A DNA stretch of 64,000 nt from positions 1 through 64,000 of the forward strand of contig CAZTTG010000024.1 in NCBI GenBank assembly GCA_964615935.1. Direction: 5' to 3'. Under the pieces are notes generated by a model that made no database searches, had not been told where the DNA came from, and saw only the letters and a list, made by a program, of their open reading frames with translations. This document shows positions 45,187-53,282 of this stretch, piece by piece. Source of the DNA: CAZTTG01 sp964615935. Its GTDB lineage: Bacteria > Planctomycetota > UBA1135 > GCA-002686595. Within the stretch, counting starts at the first letter, position 1; each line of letters begins with the position of its first letter. Both the position numbers and the translations under genes were made by a program.

Positions 45187-46206
45187 ATGCCCCCCGGCCT
45201 CCGTCCCCGACTTGGACGTCGCTCCTGCGCGCCCTGGCTGCCCCTGCTGCTGGCCGCCCTGCTCGCCGGCTGCGACCGCTCCGGCGCCTCCCCCGCTCTG
45301 CCGCAGGAGCCCGCCTCCGCCCCGGGCTTCGACGCGGACCGGGCCTGGGCGCACCTGGTGGCCCAGGTCGAGATCGGCCCGCGCCCCTCCGGCACATCCG
45401 GGGCCGAGGAGAACCGCCGCCTGATCGAGCGCGAGCTGCGCGCGGTGGGCCTCGAGCCCCGGCGCGAGACCTTCGTCGCGCGCCCCCCATCCTCGGTGGG
45501 CATCCCCTCGGTGAGCATGGCCAACGTGGTGGTCGACCTCCCCGGCCGCGCCGGCGAGGGCGGCGCGGCGCCGCCCATCCTCACCTTCGGCGCCCACTAC
45601 GACACCAAGCGCAAGGTCCCCCGCGATCGCTTCGACGGCGAGCTGGTGGGGGCCAACGACGGGGCGTCGGGGGTGGCGGTCCTGCTCGAGATGGCCCGGG
45701 TCCTGGCGGCCGGCGAGCCGCGCACCTTCACCCTGCGGCTGCTCTTCCTGGACGGAGAGGAAGCGCTTCGCTGGCAGTGGGCCGATCCCGACAACCGCTA
45801 CGGCTCCCGCGAGCACGTCCGCCGGCTGAAGAAGAGCGGGGAGCTGGAGCGCACCAAGGCCTTCGTCCTGCTCGACATGGTGGCCGACAAGCGCCTGCAG
45901 CTCCAGCAGGAGCTCGACTCGGACCCGCGCATCCTGGCGATCTTCTTCGGGGCCGCCGAGAGGAACGGCGACCTGCGGCACGTATGGGGGCCGCGCGAGG
46001 CCATCCGGGACGACCACCTGTCCTTCATCGAGGCCGGGATCCCCAGCGTCGACCTGATCGACCTCCACTTCCCGGACTCCTGGAACGGCTACTGGCACAC
46101 GCCCGAGGACAACCTCGACCACGTCTGCAAGGAGAGCATGAAGGTCGTCGGGGACATGGTGCTCACGGCCCTGCCCGAGCTCGAGCGGCACGTGCTCGAG
46201 CGCTGA
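45187..46206 (+). CDS. M28-family glutaminyl-peptide cyclotransferase-like lipoprotein
   Basis: 339-residue zinc-dependent M28-fold protein. The N-terminus is a lipoprotein signal (LLAALLAGC, Cys about residue 29). Metal and active-site motifs are in order: GAHYDTK (His, Asp), GANDGASG (bridging Asp), LDGEEA (Glu pair), then DDHLSFIEAG and a final YWHTPEDNLDHV with the last zinc His. The combination IDLHFPDSWNGYWHTPEDNLD strongly resembles glutaminyl cyclases, which convert N-terminal Gln to pyroglutamate; an aminopeptidase is the alternative. It stands alone, downstream of the 10-N gap, and converges on an M14-like gene. Confidence 0.85.
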   Translation: MPPGLRPRLGRRSCAPWLPLLLAALLAGCDRSGASPALPQEPASAPGFDADRAWAHLVAQVEIGPRPSGTSGAEENRRLIERELRAVGLEPRRETFVARPPSSVGIPSVSMANVVVDLPGRAGEGGAAPPILTFGAHYDTKRKVPRDRFDGELVGANDGASGVAVLLEMARVLAAGEPRTFTLRLLFLDGEEALRWQWADPDNRYGSREHVRRLKKSGELERTKAFVLLDMVADKRLQLQQELDSDPRILAIFFGAAERNGDLRHVWGPREAIRDDHLSFIEAGIPSVDLIDLHFPDSWNGYWHTPEDNLDHVCKESMKVVGDMVLTALPELERHVLER

Positions 46207-46261
46207 CGGCCATTCGCCTCCGACCGGCCGGACTGGACGGCGCCGACTCCTCGGCGCGCCT

Positions 46262-46314
46262 GCACCACCTGCTCGCTGCGCTCGCGTGGTGCGGGCGGGC
46301 TCCTGACGGAGCCC
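46262..46314. terminator. Two hairpins between convergent genes
   Basis: In the 126-base gap between the convergent M28 and M14-like genes, GCACCAC/GTGGTGC (46262-46268, 46286-46292) and GGGCTCC/GGAGCCC with a 4-base loop (46297-46303, 46308-46314) form two perfect 7-bp stems. The position between convergent genes suggests transcription termination in both directions, although neither has a U-tract. Confidence 0.45.
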
Positions 46315-46332
46315 GACGGGCGCTCGTAGGCT

Positions 46333-47583
46333 CTACCGCAGCTCGACCGTCCGCCGGTCCCGACCCGAGCGCGGGGCCTCGACCTCGAGCTCCAGGCTCG
46401 AGCCCTCGGCCGCCTCCACGAGCAGCCGGACCGTCACCTCCTGGCCCCCCTCGAGCATCCCCAGAGACGGCGCCGGATCGTCCCCGTCGCTGCGCACCCG
46501 GAAGACCTCCTCCCCGGACTGGCGCAGGGCGGTGGCCAGCCGGCGCCCGCCGCTGAGCCGCAGCCGGGCGCTCCCGCCCGCGGCCCCTCGACAGCACAGG
46601 GCGGACAGCGAGCCGGCGTTGCGCACCGGCACGTCGAGCTGCCACAGGTCGTTCCTGAGGCGCGCCAGCTCCACCTCGCCCAGCTGCACCCGGGGCAGGG
46701 CGGCGGAGAGCTCCCCGGTGAGCTCGAGGATCCGCTCCCCGTGGCGCCGCGGCCCGCCGGGCTCGCTCCCCGAGCCGGGCGGGGCGATGGGGATCGAGTA
46801 GCCGTGGGCGCCCAGCTGCCGGTGGGCGAACTCGAGGAGGGAGCCGCCCCGCCCCACTCCATCGGCATAGACCAGGAAGGGCTGGGGCTCCTCCCGGTCG
46901 TGACTGCAGCCCGGATCGTCGGGGTCGCAGATCGTGACGTCGCTCGCCGATCCGGGAGGCGGCGTGACCAGGAGCTGCACCACCGAGATCTCCGGGTGCG
47001 CGAGCAGGAAGTCGGTCAGCGCGCGCGTCACGGGGTGCGAGCCCGGGTAGGGGCCGGCCGCGGGCCCGAAGCGCCAGGGATCCCAGCCGATCGGGAAGTT
47101 GCGATCGATCTCGACCTCGCCGGTGGCTCCGGCCGCCCCGCCGTCGGGATCCGCGAGCGGGATCGCGTAGAGCACCACGTCGGCCAGCGCGCCTTCGGCC
47201 CGCGAGCGGCCCGCCAGATCGAAGAGCGCCTGCAAGGCGCTCTCCGACGACGCCGAGTCGCCCGGCCACAGGCCGGCGCACAGCAGCATGGCGGGCTTGT
47301 CCTGCGGGGGGCCGCCGGCGGGATCGTTGAAGGTCACCAGCGGGATCGGCCGGCCGCTCCGCCCCGCGCCGATGGACCCCACCACCACGCGCTCGGGGAA
47401 GTCGCGCGCGAGCCGGTCCAGCGCCTCCACCAGAGCGGGGTGGTCGGGGGTTCGGTCGCGGTCGGCGGGGGCGCTCGCCTCTCCGGCCTCGGCTCCCGTC
47501 GTGGAGTCCTGCGCGGGATCCTGCGAGGAGGCCCGCGAGGCGACGGCCAGGGCGCCGAGCAGGAGGGCGATCCCCGCCCTCAC
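46333..47583 (-). CDS. M14-like exported protein lacking zinc ligands (A)
   Basis: 416-residue exported protein with a signal peptide (about 1-20, ending ASSQ). It follows the M14 metallocarboxypeptidase plan: a substrate-recognition-type N-terminus, GSIGAGRSGRPIPLVTF, then a block in the place of GGIHGDEP that reads LCAGLWPGDSASSES, with no His-x-x-Glu. The later RNFP motif is kept (EIDRNFPIGW). A Cys-rich stretch (CDPDDPGCSHDREE) and a C-terminal beta domain follow. The zinc site appears lost, so it is unlikely to be a peptidase. GTG start at 47583 overlaps the stop of the next M14-like gene as GTGA, so the two are coupled. Confidence 0.7.
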   Translation of the reverse strand: MRAGIALLLGALAVASRASSQDPAQDSTTGAEAGEASAPADRDRTPDHPALVEALDRLARDFPERVVVGSIGAGRSGRPIPLVTFNDPAGGPPQDKPAMLLCAGLWPGDSASSESALQALFDLAGRSRAEGALADVVLYAIPLADPDGGAAGATGEVEIDRNFPIGWDPWRFGPAAGPYPGSHPVTRALTDFLLAHPEISVVQLLVTPPPGSASDVTICDPDDPGCSHDREEPQPFLVYADGVGRGGSLLEFAHRQLGAHGYSIPIAPPGSGSEPGGPRRHGERILELTGELSAALPRVQLGEVELARLRNDLWQLDVPVRNAGSLSALCCRGAAGGSARLRLSGGRRLATALRQSGEEVFRVRSDGDDPAPSLGMLEGGQEVTVRLLVEAAEGSSLELEVEAPRSGRDRRTVELR

Positions 47584-49385
47584 GGCCTCACCTCCAGCTC
47601 CGCCGGCAGGCACCAGGGCGCGCTGGCGCGCAGGATCACCGGCGAGCCCTCGGGGACCACGATCAGCCACTCGCAGTCGGGCGTGGCGGCTCCCCCCAGG
47701 ATGCGCCCGAAGGCCGTGCGCGTCTCGCCCGCCACCACCCGCGCGCCGGCGGGCGGCACCAGCTCGAGGCTGGCCCCCACCGGGCCCTCGATCGCGGCTC
47801 GCCAGCGACCGGTGGTCGAGAGGCCGGTGGGCAGCTCGCCCGGGTTCCGTAGCCGGACCCGCAGCCGCACGAGCTCGCCGTCCCGGGAGGAGTCGAAGAG
47901 GATGATCTCGAGCCGCGGCATCATGCGGGCCGTGCGCAGGGCGAAGTCGGAGAGGCCCGTCAGGGACCGGGGCAGGAGGTCCGGCGGCGGGTTCAGGCGG
48001 GTGCGCGGCTCCCAGCCGCCGATCAGGCCCTGCACGCCGTCGCCCAGGTCGACCGGCCGCCAGTCGGAGAAGCCCAGCCCGCCCCGGGTGTTGTCCAGCC
48101 AGCGTCGCCAGGCCTCGTCCAGGGCCGAGAGCGTCCGGCCCGGGCCGCGCTGCGCGTCCGCGGGAAAGCGGGCGTCCTTGGCCGTGACGCCCCCGGACCG
48201 CTCGACCTGCGGGCCCCAGGGCGCCACCTCCACCGCCAGGATCCCGGGCACCGCGTACAGCCAGTCGAGCGCCGCGCCCGTGCGCTCCGCGTGCCGCGCC
48301 TCGGCCAGGGTCAGCACCCGCTCCTGGCTGCGCCCGGCGGTCTCGACGAAGGCCGCGGTCACGCGCTGGAACACCGGACCGTCGGCCTCGAGCGGGAGCG
48401 ACCCCTCCCCGCCGGGCGCGACTCCCCCGGGCACCGCCAGGGCGCCGTGGGATCCCTGGTAGAGCAGCGCCAGCGCCGCGCGGCGGGACAGGGCCAGATC
48501 CGCCAGGGCGCGGGACAGGGGCTCCGACATCGGAACCGGGCCGCCGAGGGGATCCTCCCAGGGGCCCGGCCGGCCCAGGGCGAAGTTGCGATCGAGGTCC
48601 ACCCCGCCGGGCGGGTCCTCGTTGAATCGGCCGTCTCCGTCCTCGTCCCGTCCCTCGAGGGTCAGCAGAAAGCGCGGTGAATCGCCGTCCGCCGCCGGCA
48701 CCAGGAAGCGCCCGTCCTCGGCCCGGATCCACGGGCCGGTGGGGCTCTCGATCAGCATCTGCAGGAGGAGGTCGTCGCCGTCCACGTCGTCGGGACCGTC
48801 CTCGTCGACGCGGCCGTCGCCGTCCTCGTCGGTCCCCCTCGCGTTGCGCCCGTCCCTCGCTCCGCCGCGAAGGTGCAGCTCGAGCGCCTCGGGCGAGGCC
48901 CACGGCACGGCCAGGAAGGTGACCTCCGCGGGCAGGGTGGCGGGGTCCTCGAGCAAGGCGTGGATCGTCGCCAGCACGGCCTCGCCCCCCGCCAGCGAGA
49001 TCCCGTCGAGGCCGCCGAGCAGGAGCACCGCCGGACGCTCCTCGGGCCCCGGCTCGCCCGGGCGGAAGACCTCGATGGCCGGAACCGGCCGGCCGTCGGC
49101 GGTGCTCCCGACCTCCAGGGGCCGGGCCGCCTCGGGGCGAAGGTCGATCCACTCCCGGAGCTGCCCGGCGACCTCGGTCAGGCCGCGGTAGCCGGGCTCG
49201 AAGGCGGGCAGGGCGCGGAGCTCGGGCTCGACCTCGGCCTCCGCGGCCGGCTCGGGCTCCGGTGGCGGCGGCTCGGGCTCCTGCAGTACCCAGGATCCCA
49301 GCGCCAGCGCCGGGAGCGCCGCCCAGGCCGCGCCCCTGCCGCGGCGACTCCTTCTTCCCCGGCACCCTTTCCGCTCGCCCGTCAC
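47580..49385 (-). CDS. M14-like exported protein lacking zinc ligands (B)
   Basis: About 601 residues with an Arg-rich N-terminus and a hydrophobic signal segment, then a Pro/Glu-rich linker. It follows the M14 fold with LEVGSTADGRPVPAIEV and VLLLGGLDGISLAGGEA, where the expected H-x-x-E is D-x-x-S, and RNFALG in place of the RNFP block. Between them are two Asp-rich segments of EF-hand/calcium-loop type: DEDGDGRVDEDGPDDVDGDD and DEDGDGRFNEDPPGG. A C-terminal beta domain (about 500-600) follows. Zinc ligands look lost. The start is ambiguous: GTG 49385 is preferred, TTG 49403 is possible. Coupled to the next M14-like gene by a 4-base overlap; downstream of smc. Confidence 0.7.
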   Translation of the reverse strand: MTGERKGCRGRRSRRGRGAAWAALPALALGSWVLQEPEPPPPEPEPAAEAEVEPELRALPAFEPGYRGLTEVAGQLREWIDLRPEAARPLEVGSTADGRPVPAIEVFRPGEPGPEERPAVLLLGGLDGISLAGGEAVLATIHALLEDPATLPAEVTFLAVPWASPEALELHLRGGARDGRNARGTDEDGDGRVDEDGPDDVDGDDLLLQMLIESPTGPWIRAEDGRFLVPAADGDSPRFLLTLEGRDEDGDGRFNEDPPGGVDLDRNFALGRPGPWEDPLGGPVPMSEPLSRALADLALSRRAALALLYQGSHGALAVPGGVAPGGEGSLPLEADGPVFQRVTAAFVETAGRSQERVLTLAEARHAERTGAALDWLYAVPGILAVEVAPWGPQVERSGGVTAKDARFPADAQRGPGRTLSALDEAWRRWLDNTRGGLGFSDWRPVDLGDGVQGLIGGWEPRTRLNPPPDLLPRSLTGLSDFALRTARMMPRLEIILFDSSRDGELVRLRVRLRNPGELPTGLSTTGRWRAAIEGPVGASLELVPPAGARVVAGETRTAFGRILGGAATPDCEWLIVVPEGSPVILRASAPWCLPAELEVRP

Positions 49386-49431
49386 GCTGTACCGCTCTCG
49401 CAATCACCGGCCCGCCAGGGCGCCCTCTCCT

Positions 49432-52400
49432 CTACGCCCCCGGCTCCGATCGGTCGAGGGCGCTGCCGGCGGTTTTTCGCTCGGCCTCCCCCTCCCCGCC
49501 GCTCAGGGCCGTCGGGGGTCGATCCGGATCGGGCCTCGCGGCCCCGACCCGTTTCCCGCGCGAGGATCCGTTTCCCCCGCGCGGACGCAGCTCGACCACC
49601 CGCTCCCCGTGCTCGTCGACCTCGTCGAGCACCCGCACGCCCTCGCGGCTGGCCCGGGCCCGCGCCGCATCCCCGGTGGCCTCGGGCACGAAGTCGTCCA
49701 CCTCGCCGAACTCCACGGCCACCTGCCGCGAGACCCCCTTGGTCTCCATGGTCACGCCGAAGAGCGCGCTGCAGGCCGACATGGTGCCCTTGTTGTGGGT
49801 CACGATGATGAACTGCGTGCTCTGCAGGAAGCCGTCGAGCATGCCCAGGAAGCGCCCGATGTTGGCGTCGTCCAGCGCGGCGTCGACCTCGTCCAGCACG
49901 CAGAAGGGGCTGGGCCGCGCCTGGAAGACCGCGAACAGCAGGGCCAGGGCGGTGAGCGTCCGCTGTCCCCCCGACAGCAGGTCGATCGAGAGCATCTCGC
50001 GCCCCGGCGGCCGCGCGGTGATCAGGATGCCGGCGCTGAGGGCATCGACGTCGGGCTCCAGCGTCAGGTCGGCGCGCCCGCCCCCGAACAGCTGCCGGAA
50101 CAGCACCTGGAAGTTGTCCCGCACGGTGTCGAAGGTCTCGAGGAAGAGCTGCTCGGACTCGGCGTCGATGCGCTCGAGCGTCTCCTGGAGGGAGCGGCGC
50201 GCGGTCTCCACGTCGCGGCGCTGGCCGCCGAGGAACTCGAAGCGCGTGCGCGTCCCCTCGAGCTCGTCCACCGCCTCGGTGTTGACCGAGCCCAGCCGAT
50301 CGAGCCGGCCCCTGAGCTCGGCCACCTCCCGCTCGAGCTCCTCGAGCTCCGGCGCGCCGGTCAGCTCGGGCTCCGGCTCGAAGTCCTCGAGCAGCTCCGC
50401 CTCGGGGAGGCCCAGATCCTCCTCCGCCCGCTGCAGGAGCTCGGCGCGCACCATCGCCAGCCGCTGTTCCTCGAGCCGGCGCCGCGAGATCTCCTCGGCG
50501 ACCTCCTCCAGCTCGCGGGTGACCGTCTCCAGGCCCCGCCGCTGGCTCTCGATGGCCTCGCGCCCCTCGTGATCGGACCGGCGCAGCTCGACCAGGGCGG
50601 CCTCGCGCTGGCCCAGATCCTCGGCGACCCTCCCGCGCAGCTCGTCGATCTGGAGGAGCTCCCGCTCCCCGCCCAGGGCCGACTCGGCGGCCTCCCCCGC
50701 CAGGCGCCGCGCGCGCTCCAGCTCCCGGCCGGTCTCCTCGCAGGCCGTCTCCAGGTCGCGCGCCCGCTGCTGCAGCGCCTCCATCTGCTCGGCGGCGCGG
50801 GTCGCCTCCACCCGCGCCTCGGCCTCCTCGCGGACGAGCTGATCGCGCTCGGCCTCCATCCGGTGGCGCTCGGACTCGAGCTCCCCCAGGGACTCGTTCT
50901 CGACCCGGAAGCGGTCCTCGGCCGACGCCAGCTCGGTCCGCGCCCGCTCGAGCTCCTCGTCGAGCCGGGCCGACTCGCCGCGCACCGCCTCGGCGTCCCG
51001 CTCCAGGAGGGCCAGGGACTCGGCCTGGTCGAGGGTGCGGGCGCGCGCCGTGCGCTCGGCGCTCCAGGCCTCGGACAGCCGATCCCGAGCGGCCTCCAGC
51101 CGCGTCCCGGCCGCCCGGCGCTGCTCCATCCGCTCGAGGCGCCCGCGCCCCAGCCGCTCCAGGCTCGCGGTCTCGCTCGCGATCTCCGCCTCCAGCTCGC
51201 GAACACGTCCCTCGAGCTGCTCCGCGCTCGAGCGGCGCCCCACGGCTCCCTGGGCCAGCTCGCGGTGGCCCCCCAGGACGCCGGCCGCGTCGGCCAGGTC
51301 GCCGGCGGGCGTCACGCACCGCAGCGAGGGGTACTCGCGGATCACGTCCAGGGCAGCGGCCAGGTCGCGCACGACCACGACGTCCCCGAAGAGCTCGTGC
51401 GCCAGGGGGGCGAAGGCCTCCTCGTACTCCACCCGGTCGAGCAGCCAGCCCTCCACCCGCGGGTCGAGCATCTCGCCGCAGGCCGCCGGGGCGGACCGCT
51501 CGCGACGGGAGAGTGAGCCGGGCACCAGCAGGCCGGCCAGGCCCGCGCGGCGGTCCCTCAGCCAGGCGACGACCTCCACCGCCACCTGGGGATCGTCGAC
51601 CACCAGGCCCAGGGCGCGCTCGGCCAGGACCGCGTCCAGGGCGCGGGCCAGGCGGGGCGAGGTGCGCAGGTGATCGGCCAGCACGCCCTCGAGCTCGCTC
51701 GCGTGGCAGGGCCCGTCGGCCTCCCCGACGCCGTCGAGCACCGCCCGCGCGCCGGCCTCCAGGCCCTCGTGCTCGCGCTCCCAGTCCCGCAGGGTCAGGA
51801 TGCGCTCGGTGTGCCGGGCGCGCTCGAGCCCGAGTCGGGCGAGCTCGGCCTCCAGGGCCTCGATCCGCTCCTCCTGCGCCCGCAGGGTCGCGGTCGACTC
51901 CTCGCGGTCGGCCTCGGCCCGCTGCAGGTCCTCCTCGGCCGCGCCCCGGGCGGTGCGCGCCTCCTCCTCGGCCCGCCGGGCCTCCTGGGCCGCCGAGCGG
52001 GCCTCGTCCAGGCGCTGGTCGATGCGCTCCAGGCGCAGGCTCAGCGGCTCGCGGGACTCCTCGTGGTGGCGCACCGAGTTGGCCCCGGCGGTCTTCCGGT
52101 GCAGGAGCTCCAGCACCGTCTCGTTCTGTTCCTCCGAGCGCGAGCGCAGCTCGCGGTACTCGGCGCGGAGCTGGCGCAGGGCCGAGGAGCGCTCGCCGAG
52201 CTGCTCCCGCGCGGCCTCGGCCTCGGCCGAGCGGTGCCCGGCCCGCTCCCGGGTGAGCAGCAGCTCGTCGCGGCGCTCCCCCGACAGCACCTCGAGCTGG
52301 TCGGCCCGCTGCTCCTCCTCGAGCGAGGACGCCCGCCAGGCCTCGATGCGCTGGCCCAGCTGGCTCTTGCGCTCGTCCAGCGCCCGCGCCTCGCCGGCCA

Positions 52401-53277
52401 GGCGCGACACCTCGCCGGCCCGCTCCTCGACCCGGCCGGACAGGCGGCGCTGGCTCTCCTCCAGGGTCTGCACCGCCTCCTCGCCGCGCTCGCGGCTCTC
52501 GCGCAGGCTCCGGGCGCGCTCCTCGACCCCCCCCAGCTCCTCCCGCAGGCGGGCCAGCTCGGCGCCGCAGCTCCACACCTTGTGGCGCAGGAAGCGCCCG
52601 CGCTCGCGGCGCCAGTCGTCGCGCACGGCGACGTACTTCTCCGCCTTGGTGGCCTGGATCTTCAGCGAGCGCACCCGCGTGGCCAGCTCGCGCAGGATGT
52701 CGTCCAGCCGGGTGCCGTCCTGCTCGATCCGCTTGAGGCGCAGCTCGGTCTCCCGGCGCCGCTGGCGGTAGCGGCTGATCCCCGCGGCCTCCTCGAAGAT
52801 CGAGCGCCGCTCCTGCGCGTTGGCCGACAGCACGGCGTCGATGCGGCCCTGCTCCAGCACCGCGTAGCCGCGGCTCCCCAGCCCCGTGTCGAAGAGCAGG
52901 TCGCGGATGTCCTTGAGCCGCGCCCGGTCGCCGTTGATCAGGTACTCCCCCTGCCCATCGGCGTCGATGCGGCGGGTGATGGCGACCTCCGTGCCCTGGC
53001 CGTCCAGCACGCCCGCGCCGTTGTCGAGCACCAGGGTGGCCTCGGCCGCCGAGAGCGCCGGCCGGCTGACCGAGCCCTTGAAGATGACGTCGGCCATCTC
53101 GCCGCTGCGCATCGAGCGGGCGCGCTGCTCCCCCAGCACCCAGCGGATGGAGTCGACGACGTTGCTCTTGCCGCAGCCGTTGGGCCCGACGATACCGGTC
53201 AGGACGCGCTCGAAGTCGAAGGCGGTGCGATCCGCGAAGGACTTGAAGCCGCAGAGCTCGAGGCGTTTCAGGCGCAT
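49432..53277 (-). CDS. smc: Chromosome segregation protein SMC
   Basis: 1281-residue SMC ATPase that condenses and organises the chromosome. The N-terminal head has Walker A GPNGCGKS (31-38) within the FKSFADRTAFDF start. Two long coiled coils flank a hinge domain (about 510-660, with GVGEADGPCHASELEGVLADHL). The C-terminal head has the ABC signature LSGGQRTLTALALLFA, Walker B FCVLDEVDAALDD and the ATPase His in VTHNKGTM. A 70-residue disordered tail (Arg/Gly/Glu-rich) follows the core. ATG at 53277 gives the canonical MRLKRLELCGFKSF. It starts 5 bases after the NrdD-like gene. No scpA or scpB is in the window. Confidence 0.96.
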   Translation of the reverse strand: MRLKRLELCGFKSFADRTAFDFERVLTGIVGPNGCGKSNVVDSIRWVLGEQRARSMRSGEMADVIFKGSVSRPALSAAEATLVLDNGAGVLDGQGTEVAITRRIDADGQGEYLINGDRARLKDIRDLLFDTGLGSRGYAVLEQGRIDAVLSANAQERRSIFEEAAGISRYRQRRRETELRLKRIEQDGTRLDDILRELATRVRSLKIQATKAEKYVAVRDDWRRERGRFLRHKVWSCGAELARLREELGGVEERARSLRESRERGEEAVQTLEESQRRLSGRVEERAGEVSRLAGEARALDERKSQLGQRIEAWRASSLEEEQRADQLEVLSGERRDELLLTRERAGHRSAEAEAAREQLGERSSALRQLRAEYRELRSRSEEQNETVLELLHRKTAGANSVRHHEESREPLSLRLERIDQRLDEARSAAQEARRAEEEARTARGAAEEDLQRAEADREESTATLRAQEERIEALEAELARLGLERARHTERILTLRDWEREHEGLEAGARAVLDGVGEADGPCHASELEGVLADHLRTSPRLARALDAVLAERALGLVVDDPQVAVEVVAWLRDRRAGLAGLLVPGSLSRRERSAPAACGEMLDPRVEGWLLDRVEYEEAFAPLAHELFGDVVVVRDLAAALDVIREYPSLRCVTPAGDLADAAGVLGGHRELAQGAVGRRSSAEQLEGRVRELEAEIASETASLERLGRGRLERMEQRRAAGTRLEAARDRLSEAWSAERTARARTLDQAESLALLERDAEAVRGESARLDEELERARTELASAEDRFRVENESLGELESERHRMEAERDQLVREEAEARVEATRAAEQMEALQQRARDLETACEETGRELERARRLAGEAAESALGGERELLQIDELRGRVAEDLGQREAALVELRRSDHEGREAIESQRRGLETVTRELEEVAEEISRRRLEEQRLAMVRAELLQRAEEDLGLPEAELLEDFEPEPELTGAPELEELEREVAELRGRLDRLGSVNTEAVDELEGTRTRFEFLGGQRRDVETARRSLQETLERIDAESEQLFLETFDTVRDNFQVLFRQLFGGGRADLTLEPDVDALSAGILITARPPGREMLSIDLLSGGQRTLTALALLFAVFQARPSPFCVLDEVDAALDDANIGRFLGMLDGFLQSTQFIIVTHNKGTMSACSALFGVTMETKGVSRQVAVEFGEVDDFVPEATGDAARARASREGVRVLDEVDEHGERVVELRPRGGNGSSRGKRVGAARPDPDRPPTALSGGEGEAERKTAGSALDRSEPGA

Positions 53278-53282
53278 CGTCG

